64,000 nt of DNA from Kibdelosporangium philippinense (GTDB taxonomy: Bacteria > Actinomycetota > Actinomycetes > Mycobacteriales > Pseudonocardiaceae), in contig NZ_JAJVCN010000002.1 of the NCBI RefSeq assembly GCF_021390435.2, positions 558,001 to 622,000 on the forward strand, written 5' to 3'. The notes beneath the pieces were generated by a model that saw only the letters and a list, made by a program, of their open reading frames with translations, was not told the DNA's origin and did no database searches. The translations under genes and the position numbers were made by a program. How positions within the stretch are numbered: position 1 is the stretch's first letter; every line of letters begins with the position of its first letter. This document shows, one piece after another, positions 26,101 through 33,943 of the stretch.

Positions 26101-28336
26101 TCGTGAGATCCTCGCGCTTGGCCGGGCCGACCGTGACTGGCGGCGCACACCCGGTTCCGGGGTCGGCGTCCGAGTCGGTGTCGTCCGAACCCTTGTTGGC
26201 GGGGGTGGGCAGGTATCCAGCAGGCCAGCCGGTGAAGCAGACCTGGTAGGTGCCATCGGGCAGTTCGCCGAGGGTGTACTTGCCATCTTGGCCGGTCACA
26301 GCCTTGAACGAGCCCGCGGTGACGGTGACTCCGGGGACGCCCGGCTCGCCGGAGTCGAAGACGCCGTTACGGTTGTTGTCCATCCAGACCGTGTCGCCCA
26401 AGGTGCTGGTCGGCGCGATCACTCCGGCGTCGATCGTGGTGTCCACCGACCCCGCGCCTGCCGTGGTGACCGACGCCAGGCCGGTCCTTGTGTCCACATT
26501 GGAGTCAGCGGCCTTGTTTGAGCCTGCTTGTTTCACGGTCCACTTCAAGGACGAACCTGGTGGCGCGCCGGGTAGTGCGGTGGTCACGGCGCCCGAGAAG
26601 TCGAACTTCAGGTTGTAGCAGGTGTCTGGGAGAACGCCCGCGCTGAATGCGTACTCACCCTTGGCATTGGTGGTCTGAGCAGGCAAAGCGGCCCCACCGG
26701 CGCACGGGGTCGCGGTGACCTTGATGCCCTGCAGCGGTGGTTCGTTGCCGTCCTGGATGCCGTCCTTGTCAGCGTCGAACCAGACCCGGCTGCCGAGCTG
26801 GAGTGGCGCGAGGTCGCAGAGAGCTTCCAGGTCAGCGAGGCTGTTGGCCTTGCCCCAACCTTCCTGGTCGGCGATCTGGAACGTGCCGCCCAACGCGCCC
26901 GCCGCCCGGTCGACCCACGCGGCCCCGCCAAGCGCGGTCGCAGGCATCTTGGCCGACCCAGGCACGAAAGCCACGGCGCCCATGGCGTTCTTGGTGTCCT
27001 TGAACGTGTTCGCGCAGTTTTCCTTGCAGCCGCGGTCAAGCGTTCCGGCGATCACCGCGTTGTACGCGTTGTTGCCGTTGGGAGCGGGGGTTTGGTGCCC
27101 GAGTTGGTCACCGAACCGGTCCCGGAGCGCCAACACCATGTCGCCGTTGCTTTCCACGGCCATATTGGTCAGGAATGGTTGTGCGTAAGCAACATCGGAG
27201 CCGGTGGCGGTGATTTGCTTGAGGTCCCAACGATCTAGCCACGCGTGCCAGCCCGCGCCCAATGCCTTGGTCAGCGAGGCGGCGCCGAAGGCGCCTTTCT
27301 GGAACGGCAGAACGACCGCTTTGAGGTCCTGCCCGGCGCAGACTCCGCCGACGTACACAACGCCGTCCTGCGCGGCCAGTGCGCTCGGCCGCCAGTCGGC
27401 TGCGTTCGTGCAGCCCGTGGCCGGAATGTCATACGAGTCAACGGGAGAAGAAGCGGCCGGGACCGTGGCGTCGAAGACGTACAGCTTCTTGTCGGCCAGG
27501 TTCACGGCGTACAGGGCGGTGCCGTCCTCCGACATCTCCAGATCGCCCAGGCTTTCCTTACCTGGTACGGAAAAGAACGATCCGTCGTGGCCGTCGGAGT
27601 GCTGCGTGCTGCCCGCGTTGGGGACTGTGGCGAACTGTGATGTCGCTCCAGCGGGTGTGGTTACGTAGATCGCCCCAGGTCCGCCGGGTCCGTAGGCAGC
27701 TAGGCGCTTGGCGAAGGCGCCGCTGAACAAGCGCTTGTCTTGCTTGCGGTACGCGAGCCCGAAGACCGAACCCGTGTCACCTTGTTTGGCGAGCACAGTC
27801 GGCGCGGGCGCGTTGCCGCGTGCGGTGAACGGAAACGTCATCAGCGAACGTGCCGCGGGGTCGTTCCCGGCCTTGGAAATGTTCCGCTGGCAGGCGGTCG
27901 CCAAAGTGGGATTGGCCTGGCAGTACCCGCCGGGATTCCAGACACCCATCGTGACCGACGGGTTCGGTCCGCTGACGAACTCCGTGAGCCCTGACAGGCC
28001 GTTGCCGGTCGGTGCGGCGCGCAGGTGCGGCATGGTCGAGGGGATCGACGCCTCGACCCGATAGCCGCCACCGGTCACCGGCCCAAGATCGATCTTCACC
28101 ACGCCATCGGGGCCGGTTGTGCCGGTCGCCGTGCCACCAGCCGGATCTGTCACGGTCACCGGAATGCCCGGGACGCCGACTTCGAGTGCAGGCTCGTACG
28201 AGCCGTTCCCATTGACGTCTCGCACCATGCGGACCGTCAACGTTCCGTCCGAAGGACCAGCCGCGGCGGTCAGCGGAACCACCAGGCCTGCCAGGACGAG
28301 CGAACCGGCTGCCACCAGTCCGGCGACTCTGCTCAC
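23129..28336 (-). CDS. Giant SdrD B-repeat surface protein with sortase-like LANTG tail
   Basis: A 1735-residue secreted protein from GTG 28336 (AAGGAGC ribosome site) with a signal peptide (LVAAGSLVLAGLVVPLTAAA). Residues about 30-75 form a first SdrD-like unit, then a 400-residue region resembling a beta-propeller-type surface domain. From about residue 515 eleven SdrD B-like units follow, each opening like IGDFVWSDxNRNGxFDxGEPGVPGV, with a calcium-type DxNxNG loop and ending VDAGL. The C-terminus is LANTG (about residue 1702), a membrane helix and RRRRTT, a sortase E-like anchor. Likely a long calcium-stiffened wall stalk; ligand unknown. Confidence 0.9.
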   Translation of the reverse strand: MSRVAGLVAAGSLVLAGLVVPLTAAAGPSDGTLTVRMVRDVNGNGSYEPALEVGVPGIPVTVTDPAGGTATGTTGPDGVVKIDLGPVTGGGYRVEASIPSTMPHLRAAPTGNGLSGLTEFVSGPNPSVTMGVWNPGGYCQANPTLATACQRNISKAGNDPAARSLMTFPFTARGNAPAPTVLAKQGDTGSVFGLAYRKQDKRLFSGAFAKRLAAYGPGGPGAIYVTTPAGATSQFATVPNAGSTQHSDGHDGSFFSVPGKESLGDLEMSEDGTALYAVNLADKKLYVFDATVPAASSPVDSYDIPATGCTNAADWRPSALAAQDGVVYVGGVCAGQDLKAVVLPFQKGAFGAASLTKALGAGWHAWLDRWDLKQITATGSDVAYAQPFLTNMAVESNGDMVLALRDRFGDQLGHQTPAPNGNNAYNAVIAGTLDRGCKENCANTFKDTKNAMGAVAFVPGSAKMPATALGGAAWVDRAAGALGGTFQIADQEGWGKANSLADLEALCDLAPLQLGSRVWFDADKDGIQDGNEPPLQGIKVTATPCAGGAALPAQTTNAKGEYAFSAGVLPDTCYNLKFDFSGAVTTALPGAPPGSSLKWTVKQAGSNKAADSNVDTRTGLASVTTAGAGSVDTTIDAGVIAPTSTLGDTVWMDNNRNGVFDSGEPGVPGVTVTAGSFKAVTGQDGKYTLGELPDGTYQVCFTGWPAGYLPTPANKGSDDTDSDADPGTGCAPPVTVGPAKREDLTIDFGVRPPNKVGDLVWADTNRNGQFDADEPPVPGVTVTVGSLTTVTGLDGKYVFDKLPDGKHTVCFDLKNLPAAFLDFQPTKANQGDDAMDSDVDMATGCAPPVILDAANAENFSVDAGLVPPVNRIGDFVWSDLNRDGRQDPGEPGIAGVEVKLGSQKVFTGADGRYMFEGMADGKYTVCFSRHADFDFVTPNTGDDNKNSDADPKTGCAPEVSVGPGTRSVLSVDAGFAAPPQSIGDFVWSDVNRNGLFDTGEPGVAGVTVTLGSQQTTTDTNGKYLFTGLPEGDHTVCFTAPGDLQMTKPNVGDDGLDSDADPASGCAPPVRLGPGSRNVLTVDAGLSSPVNRIGDFVWSDLNRNGRFDSGEPGVPGVTITSGTLQTVTDGSGKYLLSDMPDGKYRVCFAVNGFKLGSGVDASGCAPEVTVGAGNRSVLTVDVGLLSAPNKVGDLVWRDVNRNGLYDSDEPGMPGITVTTGSLTTVTGPKGEYQFPELGDGKHVVCFALKDDLQLTKPFAGSADKDSNADPSTKCAPAVNLGPSNREDLTVDAGLMSPVNRIGGSLWLDRNRNGALDSGELPAPGVTVKVGSLTAVTDAGGKYLFSDLPDGTHQVCFGMHQDFTAPCAADVVLGVGKREFLAVDAGLVAPPNQIGDLVWLDSNRNGSLDADESGLPGITVHAGALQAVTDASGKYLFNDVPDGSYRVCFTLPEKYLYANADGCAETVTVGPGNRWVMSIDAGLRPPNQLGGLVWYDTNGNGVVDAGERGAADVEVTVGSRKVRTGPDGRYLVPDLPDGRYVACFARVGEYQAVAIDPSTWCTAPTRLYADKWEDLSLNAGLVSPRNRIGDFVWIDKSRDGLQDSGEAGAANVTVVLSQDGKEIAKTVTDKNGRYLFDGLSDGNYVVCLPRSELKGYSIATRDAGEDTRDSDVDAGSGCSQPVYVGATKREVLTADIGLLPPKALANTGASIGWMVTGGVGVVAIGLLLLLYRRRRTT

Positions 28337-28616
28337 AACAGCTCCTTTTCCTGCGACACCAAGAAAAAGTTAACTGTTGATCATGCTCGAAATGGCAGGT
28401 CGTTCGATGGCGTTCACGCACTGTGGCGAATCCCTGAAACTACGGTCGCTCCAAAGTGGACCGTCTACGGTGAACCTGTCTGACGGTAACCAGCTGAGCC
28501 GGTGCGGAGTGGAAAAGCGATACCGGAAGTGGATAAACCCCTCATTCAGGGTTCGTAGGACGCTTGTGCGTGTCGCGGGTCCTTGCGTGTGCACGCGCGT
28601 GTTCGCGTGTCCACCG

Positions 28617-28951
28617 GCTCCGTCATGGTGTGTTGAACGCGCGAGCGGCGCACGGGGAGAAGCAACCGCGCTGGAAGCGAGTCGAGCAGTTTGACACACC
28701 GTGACGGAACGGTGGACACGCGCCAGGGCGGAGCAATGCGAGACACCGTGCAGTGGAAGCCCCGACTTTTACGGCCCGGCGATACCGACAGACCCGGCCT
28801 ATGGCTCGCCTGACGTTCACTGCCGGGTTGGGTTGGATGAACTACCGCGTGTCCGCCCCACCGGCACGGCGAGTCAAACTGCTCGACTCGCTTTCGGCCT
28901 GGTTGCTCGCCACCGTGCGCCGCTCGCGGGTTCAACACGCCATGCCGGAGC
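28617..28951. repeat. Long imperfect inverted repeat, 106-bp arms
   Basis: The arm 28617-28722 and the complement of 28846-28951 are equal in length and about 80-85 percent identical by eye, including identical blocks AAGCGAGTCGAGCAGTTTGAC and GCGAGCGGCGCACGG. The 123-bp centre holds no ORF. Similarity continues a little beyond both outer ends with a 1-bp gap. It could be a MITE-like element, an inverted duplication or a large RNA hairpin. Confidence 0.8.
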
Positions 28952-29067
28952 GGCAGACACGCGCGGGCACCCGTCGCTGACTTCCCGCCTGTTCGCTACC
29001 GCTCACGGCGATACGTCATTGTGCTACCGGGTGCACGCCGCACATTCCAGGCCCAACCCTTCATCCC

Positions 29068-29172
29068 CTCAACCAAGGTCGGCACACCACCCAACCCTCG
29101 ACCAAGGTGGGTAAGCCGCCCGACCCCTCGACCATGGTGGGTATGCCGCCCAACCCTTCACACCAGGTGGGC
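29068..29172. repeat. Tandem repeat, 29-30 bp, about 3.5 copies
   Basis: Units start near 29068, 29097, 29127 and 29156 with the pattern CTCGACCAAGGTGGGTA.GCCGCCC(A/G)ACC; the last unit is incomplete. It lies just beyond the 3' end of the thioredoxin gene. Confidence 0.8.
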
Positions 29173-29201
29173 TGAACCTCGGGATTGTGCGGCCGCTTGT
29201 C

Positions 29202-29621
29202 TTATTCGGGTGCCAGGTGTGGCCGCAGTGCGTCCAGCAACGTCTCCCGCTTGGGCACGCCACCCACTCGCATCAACTCGACGCCCTGGGAGTCCACGGC
29301 CAGGGTGGTCGGCGTGGTCAGCACCCCGAGCGAGGTTGCGACCTCTGGGTGATCCGTCACATCAAAATCAATGTGCCGCAGGCCTTCGGTCTTATCGGCC
29401 AAATCGGACAGCAGGAGCCTCGTGTGCCGACAGGGCGCGCAGAACGTTGTCGAGATCTGAAGCAAGGTCACCCGGCTACCCGGATCGACCAACTTACGCA
29501 GCTCAGCAGGCAGTGAAGACATCTTCCCGGCTCGCACCCGGCCTTGCGAACGGCGCCAGGCGAGACCGGCCACGCTTGCCAGGGCGAGCGTGCCGATCAA
29601 CACCCAGGTGCCGGTTGTCAT
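29202..29621 (-). CDS. Membrane-anchored thioredoxin-like protein
   Basis: A 139-residue protein with an N-terminal membrane anchor (WVLIGTLALASVAGLAW) and a thioredoxin domain whose active site is CAPC (ISTTFCAPCRHTRLLL), with the cis-Pro region VLTTPTTLAVD. It matches by position the thiX gene beside cysA/sseC in mycobacteria (Rv0816c, from memory). Its ATG overlaps the stop of the LmeA-like gene. Confidence 0.88.
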   Translation of the reverse strand: MTTGTWVLIGTLALASVAGLAWRRSQGRVRAGKMSSLPAELRKLVDPGSRVTLLQISTTFCAPCRHTRLLLSDLADKTEGLRHIDFDVTDHPEVATSLGVLTTPTTLAVDSQGVELMRVGGVPKRETLLDALRPHLAPE

Positions 29622-30589
29622 CCCACAAAGCCTCGCAGCTTCACGTTCGTTGCTTTCCCTTTCAACGATAGCGAGCCTGGGTCTACCCGGACCGCCGTTG
29701 GTGTGATTGCCACTGGCAGTTTGCCGGGGTCGAGGGTGACCGCGAAGAGGGAGAGGAATTGCTGCTGGATGCTTGGCGCTATCAGGTTGTCGCCGATCGC
29801 GTTGGCTAGGGTGACTCGCTTCGGGCTGATCTGGATCTTCTGGTTGTCCAGGCTGACGATCCCGTAGATGACCAGGTCGGTCTTCTGGCCCGCGAAGTCG
29901 ACAGTCGCTCCTACCCGCACACCGGCCGTGCCGTCTTCGTTCTCTTCTTCTTTGGCCAGTGCTTCCTGGTCGGCTTTGTCGTCGATTTCGTCCTCGGTGC
30001 CTGGGGACGCGTTCACGCGCAGTTCGCTGACTGGGGCGATCGTCACGTTGGTGATGTCGCTGGTACGCAGCCTGCTCAGCGAGTTGGACTGCAGTGCTCG
30101 GTTGAAGTCGGCTTCCTTCACGCGCAGCTGGCCTTCGATTTCTCTGACCGCGATCGAGTCCGTTCGCCCTGCCAGCAGGTCTGACAGTGGTGCTTGCACG
30201 CCGCGCATCTCCGCGTGCACTTCGACGTCTTTGAGCACGTCCATTACCGGCACGCCGCGGGCGTCGACCGTGATGTGGTCGTATTCGCCGCCGATGGCTT
30301 GGGTGAGGAACGGGAAGCCACGCACGGTCACCGCTGGGTCGTCGGACAGGCCGAAGGCTGCCTTCGCCCGCTTGGAGACCTGGTACTCGGCCACCGCTGC
30401 CGCGCCGAAGTCCACGCCGACCAGCAGGGCGAGCAGGATCACAAGGGTGATGACCAGCGGACGGGTTTTCGATCGCTTCGGCTTTTTTGGCCTCGGCGGG
30501 TTGGCCGTTGCGTTCGGCACCGTTGTCATGCCACCACCTGTGTCGATGTTTCCTCTGCCGACGTCCTCGTGCACGTCTCGTTCAGCCAT
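29618..30589 (-). CDS. LmeA-like DUF2993 phospholipid-binding protein
   Basis: A 323-residue protein with a basic proline-rich cytoplasmic start, one membrane helix (LVITLVILLALLVGVDFGAAAV) and a DUF2993 domain (FGLSDDPAVTVRGFPFLTQAIGGEYDHI). In mycobacteria LmeA supports mannan elongation of cell-envelope lipoglycans. It contains an acidic insert (DEIDDKADQEALAKEEENED). ATG 30529 (MTTVPNATAN, preceded by GGTGGTGG) is an alternative start. Divergent from glnR, as in mycobacteria. Confidence 0.85.
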   Translation of the reverse strand: MAERDVHEDVGRGNIDTGGGMTTVPNATANPPRPKKPKRSKTRPLVITLVILLALLVGVDFGAAAVAEYQVSKRAKAAFGLSDDPAVTVRGFPFLTQAIGGEYDHITVDARGVPVMDVLKDVEVHAEMRGVQAPLSDLLAGRTDSIAVREIEGQLRVKEADFNRALQSNSLSRLRTSDITNVTIAPVSELRVNASPGTEDEIDDKADQEALAKEEENEDGTAGVRVGATVDFAGQKTDLVIYGIVSLDNQKIQISPKRVTLANAIGDNLIAPSIQQQFLSLFAVTLDPGKLPVAITPTAVRVDPGSLSLKGKATNVKLRGFVG

Positions 30590-31022
30590 GTCGCGAACCG
30601 GGGCTCGCGCCCGACGCGCCTAATCGCCCACCAAGGATAGGCGCCAGCAGTTTGGCCTGTGGCGCCTCGGTTGAGCGCACCGCGTCCAAGTCGCGGACGT
30701 CTTCCGGTCCAACTGCTGTTTTTCCGGAAAACCTTTTCCCGTCACGTAAATCGTCCGTAACCGTGGCATAGTGCCTGTTCAAGCGGTCGGACAGGTGCGG
30801 GGAAATCGGCCTTCCGACGCGGCTCGCAGCGCGGCGAGCACGGACAATCTCCAGGTCAGAAGGTGTTTCACGGCGTGCGACCAGGCCGCGTGGCGTTACT
30901 CCATCGGCGGTGACTTGCCCCACGTGTGTGAACCGCGTGTTACGAACAGGGGATTTTCCGGCCACGGTCGCTATTCTGCTTCATGACCACGTGAAACCCC
31001 TGAGAAGGCGGTGGGCCTCACC
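30590..31022. promoter_or_regulatory. Divergent promoter region of lmeA-like and glnR genes
   Basis: A 433-bp gap without ORF. A 12-bp perfect palindrome TTTTCCGGAAAA occurs at 30720-30731. No GlnR box could be assigned by eye. Confidence 0.4.
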
Positions 31023-31742
31023 ATGAGCCTTGACCTACTGCTCCTTACCGCTGACCCAGAGCCGGGTTCGGTCCTCCCTTCCTTGATGCTGCTCCCGCAC
31101 GCCGTACGGACCCAGCAGCCCGAGGTGACCGCGCTGCTCGATGCCGGTTCCCGGGACGCAGTGCTCGTCGACGCCCGTACCGATCTCGCCGGGGCCAAGA
31201 GCCTCTGCCGCCTGCTGACCAGCGGCGGCGACTCCGGCCCGGTCATCGCCATCGTCAGCGAGGGCGGCCTGGTCGCCGTCACCTCCGACTGGCGGGTCGA
31301 CGAGATCCTGCTGCCGACCGCTGGCCCGGCCGAGGTGGACGCCCGGCTGCGGCTGCTGACCTCGCGTGGCCCAGCTGGTCCTGGTAACGGCGACGGCGCG
31401 ATCCGGCTCGGTGAGCTGGTCATCGACGAGGCCACGTACATGGCGCGGCTGCGCGGCCGCCCGCTCGACCTCACCTACAAGGAGTTCGAGCTGCTCAAGT
31501 ACCTCGCGCAGCATGCAGGCCGGGTCTTCACCCGTGCCCAGTTGCTGCAGGAGGTCTGGGGCTACGACTTCTTCGGTGGCACCCGCACGGTCGACGTGCA
31601 CGTCCGGCGCCTGCGCGCGAAGCTCGGCATCGAGCACGAGCAGATGATCGGCACTGTGCGTAACGTCGGCTACAAGTTCGTCCAGCCGCCCAAAGGTGCC
31701 GCCCCGGTCAAGGAATCAATGAGCCTCGACGTGGTTCAGTAA
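31023..31742 (+). CDS. glnR: GlnR-type orphan OmpR-family nitrogen regulator
   Basis: A 239-residue response-regulator-like protein with a degenerate receiver (no clear DD/DxR phosphorylation quartet) and a C-terminal OmpR winged helix (LTYKEFELLKYLAQHAGRVFTRAQLLQEVWGYDFFGGTRTVDVHVRRLRAKLG). This architecture and the neighbouring mshD and lmeA-like genes identify GlnR, the global nitrogen regulator of actinomycetes. ATG 31023 is preferred to the GTG at 31011. Five bases separate it from mshD. Confidence 0.92.
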   Translation: MSLDLLLLTADPEPGSVLPSLMLLPHAVRTQQPEVTALLDAGSRDAVLVDARTDLAGAKSLCRLLTSGGDSGPVIAIVSEGGLVAVTSDWRVDEILLPTAGPAEVDARLRLLTSRGPAGPGNGDGAIRLGELVIDEATYMARLRGRPLDLTYKEFELLKYLAQHAGRVFTRAQLLQEVWGYDFFGGTRTVDVHVRRLRAKLGIEHEQMIGTVRNVGYKFVQPPKGAAPVKESMSLDVVQ

Positions 31743-31747
31743 TAAAT

Positions 31748-32587
31748 GTGACCGAACTTGTCTGGCGCCCGTCCCTGTCCGAGCTGGAAGCAGCGCAAGT
31801 CCGTGAGCTGCTGGCGTCCGACGAGTCGCATATGGACCTGCCGTCCGGCGGTGAGCACCTGCTTGCCGTTCGGGATGGCGTGGTTGGGTACGCGCACCTC
31901 GACACGGCCGGTGATCAGCTGGGTAACCAGGTCGCCGAGCTCGTCGTGCACCCAGGTTTTCGCAGGCAAGGCATTGGTGAGCAGCTGCTGACCGCGGTTG
32001 CCGGTAAGGCACGGCCGCTGCGGATCTGGTCGCATCTTGATCACCCAGGCGCCGCTCGGCTGGCCGAGAAGCACGGCTTCGAGCGCGTTCGTGCGCTGCA
32101 CCGGATGGGGATGGACTTCGGCTCGGACGAATTCGCTGAGCCGAAGCTGCCTGATGGCGTTCGGCTGCGCACGTTCGTGCCAGGTCAGGACGAAGAAGCC
32201 ATGGTCGCGGTGAACGCTCGTGCGTTTTCGTGGCATCCGGAACAGGGCGGCCTCACGGTTGAGGACGTCCGCGACACCGAGCAAGAGGGCTGGTTCGACC
32301 CGGCCGGGTTCTTTCTTGCCGTCGACGCGGACGACAAGGTCCTCGGTTTCCATTGGACGAAGGTGCACCCGGATTCCACCGGCGAGGTGTACGTCGTCGG
32401 CGTCGACCCCGACGCGCAGGGCGGCGGTCTCGGCAAGGCGCTGACTCTCGCCGGGCTGCGTTATCTGCACGCACAGGGTTTGCCCCGGGTAATCCTGTAT
32501 GTCGAAAGTGACAACGCACCGGCGATCGCGGTTTATGCGAAGCTCGGATTCGGCCTGCTCGATGTCGGCGTGCAGTACGCACGGTAG
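31748..32587 (+). CDS. mshD: Mycothiol synthase MshD
   Basis: A 279-residue tandem GNAT acetyltransferase that acetylates cysteinyl-glucosaminyl-inositol in the last step of mycothiol synthesis. The N-terminal acetyl-CoA loop is HPGFRRQGIGEQLL and the C-terminal one is VDPDAQGGGLGKALT; the tail YVESDNAPAIAVYAKLGF is characteristic. GTG start directly after glnR, so the two are probably co-transcribed. Supports an actinobacterial host. Confidence 0.94.
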   Translation: MTELVWRPSLSELEAAQVRELLASDESHMDLPSGGEHLLAVRDGVVGYAHLDTAGDQLGNQVAELVVHPGFRRQGIGEQLLTAVAGKARPLRIWSHLDHPGAARLAEKHGFERVRALHRMGMDFGSDEFAEPKLPDGVRLRTFVPGQDEEAMVAVNARAFSWHPEQGGLTVEDVRDTEQEGWFDPAGFFLAVDADDKVLGFHWTKVHPDSTGEVYVVGVDPDAQGGGLGKALTLAGLRYLHAQGLPRVILYVESDNAPAIAVYAKLGFGLLDVGVQYAR

Positions 32588-32679
32588 TCACACGTTCAAT
32601 CACTCTGTGCAAACCGCCAGGTCGCGGCAAGGTCACGGCGCAGTTTCATTGGGGTAGCCCTGCTCACAATGGGTGCCTT

Positions 32680-32701
32680 GTTCACCTCTTGTTCACCTCT
32701 T
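32680..32701 (+). promoter_or_regulatory. PHO box (PhoP-binding direct repeat) upstream of pstS
   Basis: Two identical, immediately adjacent 11-bp units GTTCACCTCTT (32680-32690 and 32691-32701). Streptomyces PhoP recognises tandem 11-bp units beginning GTTCAcc; position about 93 bp before the pstS GTG fits phosphate-starvation activation of the pst operon. Confidence 0.85.
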
Positions 32702-32793
32702 TAGGGCCGTCCGTTCGGCCTGGCTGCTTAGCGTCCGGTCTCGTGCGGCGACCTCGTCGCGAATCGGACGAAAATCCTCGACTGGAGGAACTG

Positions 32794-33918
32794 GTGAAGA
32801 TCAAGCGGCAAGGCGCCCTGATCAGCCTCATGGCAGCCGGCGCGCTCGCGCTCACCGCGTGCGGATCGGACGTGAACACCCCGCAGGGCGGCGCAACCAA
32901 CGGCGCAGCCGCTCCGACCGGCACCTCGCAGGTCGACTGTGGCGGCAAGAAGAACCTCGTCGCCGAAGGCTCGAGCGCCCAGAAGGGCGCGATGGACGTG
33001 TTCAGCCAGGAATACCAGGCCGCGTGCGCCGGCCAGCAGCTGGCGTACACCCCGTCTGGCTCCGGTGCGGGCGTCAAGCAGTTCACCGCCAAGGTCAGCG
33101 ACATCGGTGGCTCCGACTCCCCGCTGAAAGAGGGCAAGGAGACCGACGACGCGGCCACTCGCTGTGGCGGCAACCCGGCGTGGAACCTGCCGCTGGTCTT
33201 CGGCCCGGTCGCGGTGGCGTACAAGCTGGATGGCGCGGACAGCGTCACGCTAACCCCGGACGCGATCGCGGGGATCTTCAGCGGCCAGATCAAGACGTGG
33301 GACGACGCCAAGATCACCGCGGCCAACGGCGGCAAGGCACTGTCTGCCAAGCCGATCACCGTGATCGTGCGCGCCGACGAGTCCGGCACCACGGACAACT
33401 TCCAGCAGTACCTCGCCGCCGCCGCGCCGAGCGTGTGGACCAAGGGCGCCGGTAAGAAGTTCAACGGGGGCGTCGGCCAGGGTGCACAGGGTTCGTCCGG
33501 TGTGGCCGACACGCTTTCCGCCGCTGACGGCACCATCGGCTACGTCGAGTGGTCCTTCGCACAGGACAAGAAGCTGAGCATGGCCAAGATCGACAGTGGT
33601 GCCGGTGCGGTCGAGTTGACCGCCGAGAGCGCTGGCGCGGCCATCAAGTCGGCCAAGACCAAGGGATCGGGCAACGACCTCGTGCTCGACCTGAAGGCGC
33701 TGTACGCCAGCAAGGCAGCCGGTTCCTACCCGCTGATGCTCGCCACCTACGAGATCGTCTGCTCGAAGGGCTACGATGCGGACACCGCGAAGGCCGTCAA
33801 GGCGTTCCTGAGCGTCGCCGCGACCAACGCACAGTCCAAGTTGGGCGATGCCGGCTACGTGCCGCTTCCCCAGGAGTTCCAGGACAAGCTGCTGACCGCC
33901 ATCAAGGCTATCGCCTGA
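32794..33918 (+). CDS. pstS: Phosphate ABC transporter substrate-binding lipoprotein PstS
   Basis: A 374-residue periplasmic-type binding protein from GTG 32794 (GGAGGAACTG upstream). Lipobox LALTACGSD places the lipid Cys near residue 22. Phosphate-site motifs are EGSSAQKGAM, SGSGAGVKQF, GGSDSPL and DESGTTDNFQQYL. First gene of pstSCAB, downstream of a PHO box. A longer ORF from 32689 includes the PHO box and is rejected. Confidence 0.95.
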   Translation: MKIKRQGALISLMAAGALALTACGSDVNTPQGGATNGAAAPTGTSQVDCGGKKNLVAEGSSAQKGAMDVFSQEYQAACAGQQLAYTPSGSGAGVKQFTAKVSDIGGSDSPLKEGKETDDAATRCGGNPAWNLPLVFGPVAVAYKLDGADSVTLTPDAIAGIFSGQIKTWDDAKITAANGGKALSAKPITVIVRADESGTTDNFQQYLAAAAPSVWTKGAGKKFNGGVGQGAQGSSGVADTLSAADGTIGYVEWSFAQDKKLSMAKIDSGAGAVELTAESAGAAIKSAKTKGSGNDLVLDLKALYASKAAGSYPLMLATYEIVCSKGYDADTAKAVKAFLSVAATNAQSKLGDAGYVPLPQEFQDKLLTAIKAIA

Positions 33919-33943
33919 CGAGGTAAGGGCTGGCACACTCGCC

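Larger units (their letters stand above)
28337..29201. other. Gene-free repeat-rich region (865 bp)
   Basis: No ORF here has protein-like character. The region contains a long inverted repeat (28617-28951) and a 29-30-bp tandem repeat (29068-29172), described separately. The promoter of the SdrD-repeat gene should lie at its left end. Confidence 0.6.

Noticed and set aside
23772..26249. 825-codon plus-strand ORF antisense to the SdrD-repeat gene
   Set aside because: It is the mirror frame of a GC-rich repeated gene; the protein is Pro/Ser/Arg/Thr-rich with no domain, while the minus strand encodes clear SdrD units.
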